Source: Bacteroidia bacterium (GTDB lineage: Bacteria > Bacteroidota > Bacteroidia > Chitinophagales > Saprospiraceae). Taken from it: 18,908 bases of DNA. Below are positions 1 through 7,870 of this stretch, one piece after another. The translations under genes were made by a program, and so were the position numbers. The notes below the pieces were generated by a model, which was given only the letters and a program-made list of their open reading frames with translations, was not told where the DNA came from and searched no databases. The number at the start of each line of letters is the position of its first letter. Positions within the stretch are counted from its first letter, which is position 1. The DNA lies in the NCBI GenBank assembly GCA_030431945.1, contig JAUIIF010000021.1:1-18908 (forward strand), given 5' to 3'.

Positions 1-1
1 C

Positions 2-73
2 GGCCAAACCCGCACCGAACGCACGCGCGCCCTCGACATCGTCGCCGACCAATCCCTGGTCATCGGCAAGTAA
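2..73 (+). CDS. C-terminal fragment of an unidentified protein
   Basis: An open frame entering from the window edge runs 23 codons to a TAA at 71-73, ending in DIVADQSLVIGK. The codons are strongly GC-ending, matching the PyrR-like fragment that follows and unlike the rest of the window. I do not recognise the protein. It most likely belongs to the same foreign high-GC segment as the PyrR piece. No function is proposed. Confidence 0.4.
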   Translation, partial: GQTRTERTRALDIVADQSLVIGK

Positions 74-150
74 GCCGGCCACAAGCCGACTCCTCAGCCC
101 GCGGCTTGCTCGAGTGCGCCGCATGCGTGTCGCAAACCGGTTGTGTTACC

Positions 151-375
151 ATGCCGCCCATGCGCCGCCTGGCCGACGATGCGAAAGTCGAGCAGTTGAT
201 CCGCGACCTGGCCGCGCGGGTCGCGGCGGATATCGACGCCCGGCCCGGGCCGTGGGCCATGGTCGGCATCCGCAGCCGCGGCGACCGCATCGCCCAGCGC
301 CTCGCCGACGCGCTGCCGCCGGGCAAGTTCACCGGCGTCGGCGCCATCGACATCACCCTTTACCGCGACGACGTA
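151..375 (+). pseudogene. pyrR: PyrR N-terminal fragment (pyrimidine operon regulator / uracil phosphoribosyltransferase), truncated by a junction
   Basis: From the ATG at 151 (or 160) the frame reads a PyrR-like N-terminus, with VGIRSRGDRIAQRL followed by GAIDITLYRDD. PyrR proteins have the same order: a VGI-x-RG-AxRL helix and then LDITLYRDD. The PRPP-binding loop (a DDV-TGRT type motif) and the rest of a usual protein of about 170-180 residues are missing, so this piece cannot be active. GC is 70% at 181-240 and 72% at 301-360 by my count, typical of a high-GC proteobacterium. The frame continues into AceK without a stop. What I see is the motif match and the composition break; that it is foreign sequence is inference. 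The upstream ATG at 106 gives a non-PyrR-like leader, so 151 or 160 is preferred. Confidence 0.7.
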
Positions 376-1998
376 GATGAAACCGCTCAGGAAGTCGCAG
401 AACTCCTGAAAGGGCAGACTTACGATGCTAAATTCTGGGCAAAGGTAAAAGCGGCTTACCAGGAGGAAATTGCCCATTTTAATACGCGGAATATCGCGGA
501 GACTTTTTACAATTCCGTGTACCGGCACTTTCACCAGGTTGGTGCCAACCGGAACCTGATGTTTGTCTCCCGTACGGGCAGTTACCGGGAGGACCAGGGC
601 AAAGCCGTCATAGCCTATAATTATCCGCTGGGGAGCCGCGACCTGGAGGACGTCCTTTCCGAATTGCTCGATCAATTCCCCTTTAATGCTGCCTGGCACG
701 ACAAGCAAGCGGATATCACCCTGGTGGCTAACCGTTGGCAAGCGCACATCGACGAAAAGGGCGGGCGATCGCCCGCCGATCGGCTGGAGGTGCTCACCTC
801 GCTTTTTTACCGCAATAAGTCAGCGTACATCGTAGGGCGCTTCCTCAAGGATGGTTCCGTAGTTCCCTTTATCCTCCCGCTGTTACACCCGGAAGGCCGG
901 GGCATCCTGATTGATGCGCTCCTGCTGGAAACCGATCAGGTTACCTCCATCTTCAGCTACCATCGTTCCTACTTCCTTGCGGACATTACCGTACCGAGCG
1001 AAATGGTCGATTTTCTGCAAACCTTCATGCCCACCAAGGCCATTAGTGAATTGTACAATGCCATCGGGTTCGAAAAGCACGGTAAAACCGTCTTTTACCG
1101 GGAGCTGATGCGGCACTTCAGGAAGACCTCGCAGGAGGCACAGTTGCGGCAATTGCCCAAACAGGCGGCGCGGACGCAGGATGCAGGGAAAGGTACCGGT
1201 GCACAACGGGAAGATTTCATTACGGCCCCCGGCATTGCCGGGATGGTCATGTACGTCTTTACCATGCCGACCCTCAACATGGTATTTAAAATCATCCGGG
1301 ATAAGTTTGCGCCCCCCAAGCAAGTGACCCCGGCCGTGGTAAAGGAAAAGTATGACCTGGTAAAACGCCACGACCGGGTGGGGCGGATGGCCGACAGCTA
1401 CCTCTTCGAAAAGCTCGCCCTGCCCCTGAATCGCTTTGCCCCTGAATGCCTGGCGGAGCTGCGGGAGACAGCGGCCAGTAAAGTCGAAGTCACGGATGAC
1501 CAGGTACTCATTTCCCACGTCTACGTGGAAAAGAAAATGACCCCCCTGAACCTTTATCTGGAACAGGTGGATCAGGAGTTGGCCTTCAAAGCGCTGCGCG
1601 ACTACGGTCGCGCCATTAAGCAACTTGCCGCAGCGAATATCTTTCCCGGAGATTTGCTGCTGAAGAATTTCGGCGTCACCCGCGTCCATCGGGTCGTTTT
1701 TTACGACTATGATGAAATCGAACTGGTAACGGATTGCAATTTCCGGCACATTCCTGAACCGCAGACTTACGAACAGGAAATGGCCAGTACCCCCTGGTAC
1801 TCCGTGCGGCCCAATGACATCTTCCCCGAAGAATTTCCCGGATTCCTGATGCGGGCCGGGCCCAACCTGACTTACCTGCGCGAGAAACACGGCGAAATCT
1901 TTGATGCCGATTTCTGGAATGACCTGAAGCGGCGCCTGCAGGCGGGGGAGATTATGGATGTTTACCCGTACCGGACGAAGTATCGCTTTCTGCAATAA
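151..1998 (+). CDS. aceK: AceK, isocitrate dehydrogenase kinase/phosphatase, as a chimeric reading frame (native part about 358-1998)
   Basis: AceK phosphorylates and dephosphorylates isocitrate dehydrogenase in the cytoplasm, switching carbon between the TCA cycle and the glyoxylate bypass. From about base 358 onward the frame aligns with AceK from roughly E. coli residue 53, so about 50 native N-terminal residues are replaced by PyrR sequence. Counting from the ATG at 106, the ATP lysine is K395 (MVFKIIRD), and D430 (HDRVGRMAD), D516 and N521 (FPGDLLLKNFG) and D534 (FYDYDE) follow. The spacing equals that of E. coli K336, D371, D457, N462 and D475, so both activities look intact in the catalytic half. 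The stop is TAA at 1996-1998. The gene is convergent with uxuA and probably not part of the xylan locus. The true start is not in this window. Family call very secure; the fused N-terminus is probably an artefact. Confidence 0.9.
   Translation: MPPMRRLADDAKVEQLIRDLAARVAADIDARPGPWAMVGIRSRGDRIAQRLADALPPGKFTGVGAIDITLYRDDVDETAQEVAELLKGQTYDAKFWAKVKAAYQEEIAHFNTRNIAETFYNSVYRHFHQVGANRNLMFVSRTGSYREDQGKAVIAYNYPLGSRDLEDVLSELLDQFPFNAAWHDKQADITLVANRWQAHIDEKGGRSPADRLEVLTSLFYRNKSAYIVGRFLKDGSVVPFILPLLHPEGRGILIDALLLETDQVTSIFSYHRSYFLADITVPSEMVDFLQTFMPTKAISELYNAIGFEKHGKTVFYRELMRHFRKTSQEAQLRQLPKQAARTQDAGKGTGAQREDFITAPGIAGMVMYVFTMPTLNMVFKIIRDKFAPPKQVTPAVVKEKYDLVKRHDRVGRMADSYLFEKLALPLNRFAPECLAELRETAASKVEVTDDQVLISHVYVEKKMTPLNLYLEQVDQELAFKALRDYGRAIKQLAAANIFPGDLLLKNFGVTRVHRVVFYDYDEIELVTDCNFRHIPEPQTYEQEMASTPWYSVRPNDIFPEEFPGFLMRAGPNLTYLREKHGEIFDADFWNDLKRRLQAGEIMDVYPYRTKYRFLQ
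358..375 (+). other. Junction between high-GC PyrR sequence and Bacteroidota aceK, within a shared LYRDDV stretch
   Basis: The codons at 358-375 read LYRDDV. This fits the conserved PyrR motif DITLYRDD, and it also falls where AceK proteins have an LY-x-x-x-V segment (LYDHHV in E. coli). Before it the sequence is PyrR-like and about 70% GC; after it the sequence is AceK-like and much lower in GC. The crossover therefore lies in or next to a short stretch that could have been shared by both source sequences, as expected for a chimeric join through microhomology. Confidence 0.65.
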
Positions 1999-2021
1999 GG
2001 ATAGTCCCTTCGCCTCAGCGG

Positions 2022-2049
2022 GCGGGTTTACCCGCACGACACTGGTCGT
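2022..2049. terminator. Two adjacent small hairpins between convergent aceK and uxuA
   Basis: GCGGG-TTTA-CCCGC at 2022-2035 is followed directly by ACGAC-ACTG-GTCGT at 2036-2049. Each is a perfect 5-bp stem with a 4-base loop. They sit in the 113-base gap between two converging genes, a natural place for a shared transcription end. Neither is followed by a clear T-run on either strand, so termination is only a guess. Confidence 0.3.
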
Positions 2050-2111
2050 ACCCGACTATACCGACTGGACCTGGGCAGGGAGTGCAGAAGATTTGCCGCA
2101 GGTTCCAGCAG

Positions 2112-3281
2112 CTACTCCTGGAGGCCATGCTGCAGACCGACCAGCTCCGCCAGGCCCTTCATCCTCCCGATCATGGGGTAACCGGGGTTCATTTTAGAAA
2201 GGGGCTTTTCCAAATCGTCGAGCATTCGGTGGCCATGGTCAGGACGCATGGGTATCGGGGTACTCCGGCGCTTATTCTCCCTGAGCAGGGTGCGCATGAC
2301 CTCCCGCATGGGAACATTTCCGGTCAGGTGGTCTGCTTCGTAGAATATCCCCCCCGGCATTCTTTGCGTGCTGCGCAGGTGAATGAAGTGAATACGTTCC
2401 GCAAAGGAGGCAGCGATAGCCACCAGGTCATTATCCTGCCTGACCCCGAAGCTGCCGGTACAGAAGCACAATCCGTTGGCGGGGGAAGGAACTGCAGAAA
2501 CGAGGTGTTGGAAGTCTTCCGCAGTACTCAGCACCCGGGGTAAGCCGAGGAGGGGAAAAGGAGGATCGTCCGGGTGAATAACCAGCCTGACGCCGAGCTC
2601 TTCCGCTACCGGAGTTACGTACCGTAAGAAACGGACCAGGTGATCACGTAGCTCTGCGGTACCGATTTCGCGGTAAGAGGCTAGTGCCTCCCGGAAGGCA
2701 TCCAGGGTGAAACTTTCCTCACTGCCGGGTAGTCCCTTGATGATGTTATTGGTGATTCGCTCTTTTGCAGCAGCATCCAGCTGGGGGAAGCGCTTCTCTG
2801 CGGTTGCGAGCGTAGCGGCATCGTAATCCGCGGCGGCATTCGCTCTTTCCAGGATGAACAGATCGAACATCGCTACCTCAACCAGGTCGAACTGAATGGC
2901 AGATTTTCCATCTGGCAGGCGATAGTCCAGGTCCGTCCGGGTCCAGTCCATCACCGGCATGAAATTATAGGTTACCGTCGTGAGGCCACAGGCCGCCAGG
3001 TTCCGCAGGGAGGTGACGTAGTTTTCCAGGTGCTTACCACAATTATCCCCCCTGGTTTTGATGGCTTCAGAAACGGGTAAACTTTCGACTACCGACCAGA
3101 CAAGTCCTGCTTCCTCGATTTCTGCTTGTCTTTTTTGAATTTCGGCTACGGACCACACCTCCCCCACGGGCAGGTGGTGCAGGGCCGTAACCACTCCGGT
3201 AGCGCCCGCCTGGCGCAGGTAGCGGAGGGGCGTGGGGTCTTTGGGGCCAAAATGACGCATCGTTGGCTGCAACAGATTCAT
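2112..3281 (-). CDS. uxuA: Mannonate dehydratase UxuA
   Basis: UxuA dehydrates D-mannonate to 2-keto-3-deoxy-D-gluconate (EC 4.2.1.8) in the cytoplasm, the step after fructuronate reduction in glucuronate breakdown. The 389-residue protein has the usual family length and no signal peptide. Recognisable family segments are the N-terminal MRHFGP with LRQAGATGVVTALHH, YNFMPVMDWTRT (105-116), HPDDPP (236-241), the CFCTGSFG segment (272-279), HLRS (301-304), RPDHGH (346-351) and the C-terminal PGYPMIGRMKGLAELVGL. The histidines and cysteine in the central motifs are those expected to hold the divalent metal. The gene starts 18 bases after the SDR stop and is almost certainly in one transcript with it. 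Its place beside an alpha-glucuronidase gene shows that its substrate comes from xylan glucuronic acid side chains. No frameshift or missing segment is seen. Confidence 0.95.
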   Translation of the reverse strand: MNLLQPTMRHFGPKDPTPLRYLRQAGATGVVTALHHLPVGEVWSVAEIQKRQAEIEEAGLVWSVVESLPVSEAIKTRGDNCGKHLENYVTSLRNLAACGLTTVTYNFMPVMDWTRTDLDYRLPDGKSAIQFDLVEVAMFDLFILERANAAADYDAATLATAEKRFPQLDAAAKERITNNIIKGLPGSEESFTLDAFREALASYREIGTAELRDHLVRFLRYVTPVAEELGVRLVIHPDDPPFPLLGLPRVLSTAEDFQHLVSAVPSPANGLCFCTGSFGVRQDNDLVAIAASFAERIHFIHLRSTQRMPGGIFYEADHLTGNVPMREVMRTLLRENKRRSTPIPMRPDHGHRMLDDLEKPLSKMNPGYPMIGRMKGLAELVGLQHGLQE

Positions 3282-3299
3282 ACAGGATGTTATTAGCGG

Positions 3300-4124
3300 T
3301 TAAACGCCGGAGAAAGCGGAGAACCCTCCGTCTACCGGCACGACGATGCCGGTAACAAAACTACTGGCGTCGGAGCATAAGTAAAGTAGGCTGGTCACTA
3401 ACTCTTCGGCTTCGCCAAAGCGCCCCATGGGGGTATTTGTGATTATCGTTTTTCCTCTTTCCGTTAACGTCTGATCATCGTTCAGGAGCAGGCTCCGGTT
3501 TTGCTCACCGATGAAAAAGCCGGGGGCAATGGCGTTTACCCTGATCCTTCCGGAAAATTTTCGTGCCAATTCAACTGCGAGCCACTTAGTGAAATTATCA
3601 ACCCCCGCCTTGGCTACGCTGTAGCCGACTACCCTGGTGATCGCCCGATCAGCGGCCATACTTGAGATGTTGACGATACACCCCCGTTCATTATCCCGCA
3701 TAAACTCTCCAAAGATCATGCTGGGCAGTACGGTTCCTTCCAGGTTCAATTTATTTACACTGGCGAAATCATCTATGTGCAGGTCGAAGAAGGTATCCTC
3801 CGGGCTAATCGTAGCGCCCTTCCGGTTTCCGCCGGCAGCGTTGACCAAAATGTCTAGACGGTTCCATTTTTGCTGGAGTTGCTCCCGTGCCGCCAGGAGG
3901 CTACTCTGATCAACAACGTCTCCCTTTAGCAGAAGAATGGACTCCTCCCCGCCTGCGGCACTTTCCGCCAGGGCCGTTGCCGCAGCAGCCAGGTTATCCG
4001 GGTTCCGGCTCAGAAGGGCCACTTTGCAACCGGCGGAGAGCAAGCCACGTGCCATGGCGATTCCCAGGACACCGGTTCCACCGGTCAGGAGGGCCGTCTT
4101 ACCCGTCAGGTCAAAATAATTCAT
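3300..4124 (-). CDS. uxuB: SDR-family fructuronate reductase (D-mannonate oxidoreductase, UxuB-type)
   Basis: A classical short-chain dehydrogenase/reductase of 274 residues, cytoplasmic. The nucleotide-binding loop TGGTGVLG is at 14-21, NAAGG at 95-99, serine in NISSMA at about 154-155, and the catalytic pair Y168 and K172 in YSVAK. The C-terminal PVDGGFSAF is typical of the family. Directly upstream of uxuA and divergent from GH67, it most likely reduces D-fructuronate to D-mannonate with NAD(P)H. B. subtilis uses an SDR (YjmF) for this step, whereas E. coli UxuB belongs to the unrelated long-chain polyol dehydrogenase family. The long acidic insert around 107-121 (SPEDTFFDLHIDDF) resembles SDRs annotated as mannonate oxidoreductases. 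SDR membership is certain; the substrate rests on context. A gluconate or other sugar-acid dehydrogenase remains possible. Confidence 0.85.
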   Translation of the reverse strand: MNYFDLTGKTALLTGGTGVLGIAMARGLLSAGCKVALLSRNPDNLAAAATALAESAAGGEESILLLKGDVVDQSSLLAAREQLQQKWNRLDILVNAAGGNRKGATISPEDTFFDLHIDDFASVNKLNLEGTVLPSMIFGEFMRDNERGCIVNISSMAADRAITRVVGYSVAKAGVDNFTKWLAVELARKFSGRIRVNAIAPGFFIGEQNRSLLLNDDQTLTERGKTIITNTPMGRFGEAEELVTSLLYLCSDASSFVTGIVVPVDGGFSAFSGV

Positions 4125-4252
4125 AATTTATTAGGTACTCAGTAAGAAAAACAAACCCTGCCCTGATGCTCGGAAACCATCCTGATTGGGGACGGAAAGG
4201 TAAGGAACCAGCAACTTTTGACAAGCACAGCAGCAGCGGACGGAACATCTGT

Positions 4253-4272
4253 TTACGCTATCGATTGCGCAA
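4253..4272. promoter_or_regulatory. Putative LacI-family operator in the SDR/GH67 divergent gap
   Basis: The 20 bases TTACGCTATCGATTGCGCAA match the perfect palindrome TTACGCAATCGATTGCGTAA at 18 positions. A CG-centred palindrome of this size is characteristic of LacI/GalR-family operators. It lies 129 bases before the SDR start and 112 bases before the preferred GH67 start, so one bound regulator could control both directions. Two related sites lie upstream of susC. A LacI-type regulator is encoded 2.6 kb away at 6842. Assignment to that protein is inference. Confidence 0.65.
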
Positions 4273-4383
4273 GTTATAATTTCTCCTTTACTTGTGCGTA
4301 GATTAGTGTTTACATTTTTGATTTTTTTGGCTTTTTCTGGCCAAATCATCATGCTTTCATCATTGGTTAAAGTCCTGAAAATC

Positions 4384-6504
4384 ATGCGCATTTACCTGTT
4401 GTTACCGGCCCTCCTGCTGAGTTTTTTATTGTACGGGTCAGACGGCTACGAGCTGTGGTTGAACTACCAGCTAATTGAAAACCAGGAAATCCGCGATGAG
4501 TACGCCAGTGCGTTTTCTTTCATTGTGGCGGATACCGATGAGGCCGTGGTCGGAACGGCGGTTGCTGAGCTGCAAAAGGGGTTTAGTGGATTACTGGGAG
4601 CTACGGTTGACGTTGGCCCGACCCGAGGGAAAAAAAATGGAATTTACCTGGGCCTGCGCGGGCAGTCGGCCCGCATTGATGAATACCTCAAGCTGAACGA
4701 AGTGCCCGAGGTAGGCCCGGAAGGGTATCACCTTGCCTTCCACAATGGAGATGTTCTCGTCCTGGCTGAAGCCGCCAAAGGATTGCTTTACGGCACATTT
4801 GACTTACTCCGCACCCTGCAACAACAAGTACCGCTCGCAGCATTGAAACGCACCGAACGCCCGGCGTATACCCATCGCATCCTTAACCACTGGGACAACC
4901 TGGACGGTACGGTAGAACGGGGGTACGCCGGCTTCTCCATCTGGAACTGGCACCAACTCCCCGGCTTCATTGACCAACGGTACATTGACTACGCCCGGGC
5001 TAATGCCTCGATTGGCATCAACGGTACCGTAGTCACTAACGTGAACGCCAATGCACTCGTCTTCAGAGATGATTACCTGGATAAGGCCGCAGCCCTGGCG
5101 GATGTCTTTCGTCCGTACGGCATCAAACTTTACCTCACGGCCCGCTTTAGCTCCCCCATGGAACTGGGGGGATTAGCTACGGCGGACCCGCTGGACCCCG
5201 AAGTAATAGCCTGGTGGAAAGCCAAAGTGGCGGAAATCTACCGTCGCATCCCCGATTTCGGGGGATTTCTGGTCAAGGCCAATTCAGAAGGTCAGCCCGG
5301 CCCGAGGGAGTACGGGCGTAGCCACGCAGAAGGCGCCAATTTACTGGCTGACGCCCTGGCACCTCACGGAGGTCTGGTTATGTGGCGGGCCTTCGTTTAT
5401 ACGGATAAAGAGGGCGGGGATCGGTTCAAGGAAGCTTACGACGAATTCACGCCGCTTGACGGCACTTTCCGCGACAACGTCCTGGTACAAATAAAAAACG
5501 GGCCGATCGATTTTCAGCCCCGGGAACCCGTTTCCCCTCTTTTTGCCGCGATGCCCCAAACGCCCCTGTTACTGGAATTACAAATTACCAAAGAATACCT
5601 CGGCCAGGGAACGCACCTCGTAGGCCTCGCCAATATGTACGAAGAGATTCTGGAGACCGACCTGCACCCGCAAGAAGACGGTGGAAAAGTTCGTCAACTC
5701 GTCGCGGGCATCGCCGGCGTCAGTAACATCGGTACCGCCCGCAACTGGACGGGAAATCTGTTCGGGCAGGCAGACTGGTACGCCGTAGGCCGACTCAGCT
5801 GGTCTCCGGAGCTGAACGCAAAGCAAATCTTCAAGGAGTGGGCCGGGCTGACCTTCGGGCGGCAGGAAACGGTCGTGAATACCGTCAATCAAATGCTTAC
5901 CCTCTCCTACCCTGCCTGCGTTAACTACATGACACCGCTCGGTCTGCACCACATTATGGCTACCGGCCACCATTACGGCCCCGGGCCCTGGGTAAATGAC
6001 CTGGGGCGTGCGGATTGGAACCCCTATTATTATCACGGTGCTACGGCCGACAGCATCGGGTTTGACCGTACACAAAGCGGTAATGACGCCCTGGGGCAGT
6101 ACCCGCCGGCCTACGCCCGGCAATTCAGGGACCCCACCACCTGCCCGCCCGAGTTTTTACTCTGGTTTCACCGTTTGCCCTGGGATTATCCGCTGGCCAG
6201 CGGGAATACCCTCTGGCGGGAGCTGGCGCTGCGCTACCAGCAGGGCGTCGAACAGGTAGCAGAAATACAAACCCTGTGGGCATCACTGGAGCCGTACATC
6301 GATGCCGGTCGTTTCCACCACGTCCGGCAGCACCTGAACATCCAGTACCAGGAGGCACAATGGTGGCGTGATGCCTGCCTGGCGTATTTTTCCCACGCAT
6401 CCGGGCGACAACTTCCCCCCGGGGTCCCCGCCCCGGCAGAGACCCTCGAGCGCTACCGGGCGATAAGCCATCCTTACGCACCGGGCATCAGGCCGCAGTG
6501 GTAA
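4384..6504 (+). CDS. aguA: GH67 alpha-glucuronidase, secreted (probably periplasmic)
   Basis: Removes (4-O-methyl-)alpha-D-glucuronic acid from the non-reducing end of branched xylo-oligosaccharides. The preferred start is the ATG at 4384, giving 706 residues that begin with a Sec signal (MRIYLLLPALLLSFLLYGS) followed by DGYELWLNY, the usual GH67 N-terminus. The in-frame ATG at 4294 would add a second hydrophobic stretch and is less likely. From 4384 the proposed catalytic residues are E302 in KANSEGQPGP (acid), D376 in IKNGPIDFQ and E404 in ITKEYLGQG. The D-to-E spacing of 28 equals that of the Cellvibrio enzyme's D365/E393 pair. ATGHHYGPGPWV is another family hallmark. There is no lipobox cysteine and no T9SS tail, so the periplasm is expected, after SusC import. 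The gene is divergent from uxuB-uxuA across a gap holding a LacI-type operator. Confidence 0.93.
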   Translation: MRIYLLLPALLLSFLLYGSDGYELWLNYQLIENQEIRDEYASAFSFIVADTDEAVVGTAVAELQKGFSGLLGATVDVGPTRGKKNGIYLGLRGQSARIDEYLKLNEVPEVGPEGYHLAFHNGDVLVLAEAAKGLLYGTFDLLRTLQQQVPLAALKRTERPAYTHRILNHWDNLDGTVERGYAGFSIWNWHQLPGFIDQRYIDYARANASIGINGTVVTNVNANALVFRDDYLDKAAALADVFRPYGIKLYLTARFSSPMELGGLATADPLDPEVIAWWKAKVAEIYRRIPDFGGFLVKANSEGQPGPREYGRSHAEGANLLADALAPHGGLVMWRAFVYTDKEGGDRFKEAYDEFTPLDGTFRDNVLVQIKNGPIDFQPREPVSPLFAAMPQTPLLLELQITKEYLGQGTHLVGLANMYEEILETDLHPQEDGGKVRQLVAGIAGVSNIGTARNWTGNLFGQADWYAVGRLSWSPELNAKQIFKEWAGLTFGRQETVVNTVNQMLTLSYPACVNYMTPLGLHHIMATGHHYGPGPWVNDLGRADWNPYYYHGATADSIGFDRTQSGNDALGQYPPAYARQFRDPTTCPPEFLLWFHRLPWDYPLASGNTLWRELALRYQQGVEQVAEIQTLWASLEPYIDAGRFHHVRQHLNIQYQEAQWWRDACLAYFSHASGRQLPPGVPAPAETLERYRAISHPYAPGIRPQW

Positions 6505-6554
6505 GCAAAGATCAGGGCGGGCATTGCTGATGGCAGGCAGGAGAAATTCAGGCA

Positions 6555-6630
6555 GGCGCGGCCGCCGGTGCAAACCGGGTGAAGGTAAAGCCAGGGCCAT
6601 CCTACCCCACCAGGCACCAGCGTCCGCGCC
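6555..6630. repeat. Dispersed inverted-repeat element, copy 1
   Basis: The outer 17 bases at each end (6555-6571 and 6614-6630) are complementary at 15 of 17 positions, enclosing 42 bases. The outermost 7 bases (GGCGCGG / CCGCGCC) pair perfectly. The same element appears at 11495-11552: the left 21 bases agree at 19 positions and the right 17 at 15 positions, with a different, shorter centre. It begins 51 bases after the GH67 stop. It resembles REP-like intergenic palindromes; it could be an mRNA 3' structure or a mobile remnant. Confidence 0.6.
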
Positions 6631-6665
6631 GCCAAGCTATTGCCTTTCTCAGCAGGCACGGCAAG

Positions 6666-6687
6666 CGCAACAAATAAAATTGTTGCG
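6666..6687. promoter_or_regulatory. Inverted repeat CGCAACAA-N6-TTGTTGCG upstream of lacI, possible autoregulatory site
   Basis: Perfect 8-base arms separated by ATAAAA, 155 bases before the lacI start. Its half (TTGCGTA with the following bases) resembles the right half of the proposed operators (TTGCGTAA), and GTTGCGTAA recurs at 18834-18842. The spacing is unlike the CG-centred sites, so it may be bound differently or by another protein, or be a weak hairpin. Confidence 0.35.
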
Positions 6688-6841
6688 TACTTTGGGCAGC
6701 GATTTATTCACCCGGCCATTTTTCTTCAGGCTTTCCAAGAGACTCAGCGCAAGCTTTTCCCTTCCAGACATCGACTACGAAAAGCGGGAGTAAGCACGAG
6801 ATTGTTGTTCAGCCCATCTGCTTTAATTTACAAATCTGAAC

Positions 6842-7870
6842 ATGGACCAAAAAAAGAATAAGCGGGTTACCATCTATGATCTGGCCACCGAACTGAACGT
6901 TTCCCCCTCCACCGTTTCGAGGGCTTTAAAAGATCATTTCAGTATTGGGCAAAAAACCACTGCAGCGGTTAAAGCTTTAGCGAAAAAACGGGGCTACCGA
7001 CCGAACCTGATTGCCTCCAACCTGCGGAACCAACAGACGAACACGATCGGGGTGCTGGTGCCGTGGCTGAACCGTCCTTTTATCTCCACCCTGATCAGCG
7101 GCGTAGAAGAATCTGCGCAGGAGGCCGGCTACAACGTACTCATTGCCCAGACCCGGGATTCTTACGAAAAGGAGGTAATTAACACCAAAGCCCTGTTTGA
7201 TTGTCGGGTCCAGGCGATTATAGTTTCCCTGGCGATGGAAACAACGGACTATGGCCATTTTGAAGATGTTATTCAGCAGGGAACACCCGTCATCTTTGTT
7301 GACCGGGTGCCCAGTAATTTCTGCGGACATCAGGTCATGATTGACAATTATCAAACCGGGCACGATGCTACGCAACATTTAATCAACAGCGGCTACCAAC
7401 GCATTGCGCTTCTGTCCGGCTCTTTAAAGCAGAAGATTTATCAGGACCGCCACGCCGGGTACCTGGCGGCCCTGAAGAAGAACGGCATCCCGGTAGAGGA
7501 GCAGCTGATTGGAAAAAGTGATCGGCTGACCATCGAAGAGGGGGCCAACCTGATTGCTGAAATGCTGAAGTTGCCGGCACCACCCGACGCGGTATTTTCC
7601 ACCAACGATTCGGCTGCCGTAGGTGCCATGAAACACGTACAATCGATCGGGCTGAAGGTCCCGGAAGACATCGCCTTTATCGGTTTAAACGATGACCCCG
7701 TTTGTACGATAATTACGCCAAACCTCAGTTCGATGAGTCATCCGGCCGCTGAAATGGGGCGCCTGGCCGTCCGGCAGGCCCTGGAGGTTATTACCATGCC
7801 CCAGGAGAGTGTCGGCTCTACCTTTATGGTCCGGTTAAATACGCAGGTAGTTTCCCGGGGTTCTGCCTGA
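6842..7870 (+). CDS. LacI/GalR-family transcriptional regulator
   Basis: A 342-residue cytoplasmic regulator of standard family length. The N-terminal helix-turn-helix is VTIYDLATELNVSPSTVSRAL (residues 9-29), with the SPSTVSRAL recognition helix. A hinge helix follows at about 54-63 (RPNLIASNLR), whose leucine L61 is expected to wedge into a central CG step of the operator. The sugar-binding domain then begins with TIGVLVPWLNRPF and includes DRVPSNF, NYQTGHDATQHLI, FSTNDSAAVGAM and FIGLNDDP, all in their usual order. The sugar-binding core suggests an inducer such as a xylo- or aldouronic oligosaccharide, glucuronate or fructuronate; the sequence does not decide which. CG-centred palindromes upstream of GH67/uxuB and susC are its likely targets. 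Many Bacteroidota xylan loci are controlled by hybrid two-component systems; none is seen here. Confidence 0.92.
   Translation: MDQKKNKRVTIYDLATELNVSPSTVSRALKDHFSIGQKTTAAVKALAKKRGYRPNLIASNLRNQQTNTIGVLVPWLNRPFISTLISGVEESAQEAGYNVLIAQTRDSYEKEVINTKALFDCRVQAIIVSLAMETTDYGHFEDVIQQGTPVIFVDRVPSNFCGHQVMIDNYQTGHDATQHLINSGYQRIALLSGSLKQKIYQDRHAGYLAALKKNGIPVEEQLIGKSDRLTIEEGANLIAEMLKLPAPPDAVFSTNDSAAVGAMKHVQSIGLKVPEDIAFIGLNDDPVCTIITPNLSSMSHPAAEMGRLAVRQALEVITMPQESVGSTFMVRLNTQVVSRGSA

Larger units (their letters stand above)
6505..6841. other. 337-base intergenic region between GH67 and lacI
   Basis: No convincing gene. The open frame at 6524-6793 has low-complexity arginine-, serine- and proline-rich content and no family resemblance. 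The region holds an imperfect 17-base inverted-repeat element (6555-6630), an 8-base inverted repeat with TTGCG half-sites (6666-6687), and an AT-rich stretch just before the lacI start. Within the first element a local CCGGT-GCAA-ACCGG hairpin (6565-6578) has a GNRA-type loop. The GH67 transcript end and the lacI promoter must both lie here. Confidence 0.5.

Noticed and set aside
883..2037. Long minus-strand open frame opposite aceK (384 codons)
   Set aside because: It is a shadow of the aceK reading frame. The plus-strand protein has conserved catalytic residues; the minus-strand product resembles nothing I know.
4294..4383. Upstream ATG that would add 30 residues to GH67
   Set aside because: It gives two successive hydrophobic stretches. 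The ATG at 4384 alone gives a clean signal peptide running into the usual DGYELWL start.
6524..6793. Small open frame of 89 codons between GH67 and lacI
   Set aside because: Low-complexity, no recognisable motif, overlaps the inverted-repeat element; no ribosome binding or context support.
6802..6831. Possible Bacteroidota-type promoter for lacI (TTG, 19 bases, TAATTTAC)
   Set aside because: The -7-like element would lie only about 10 bases before the start codon, and such AT-rich matches are frequent by chance.
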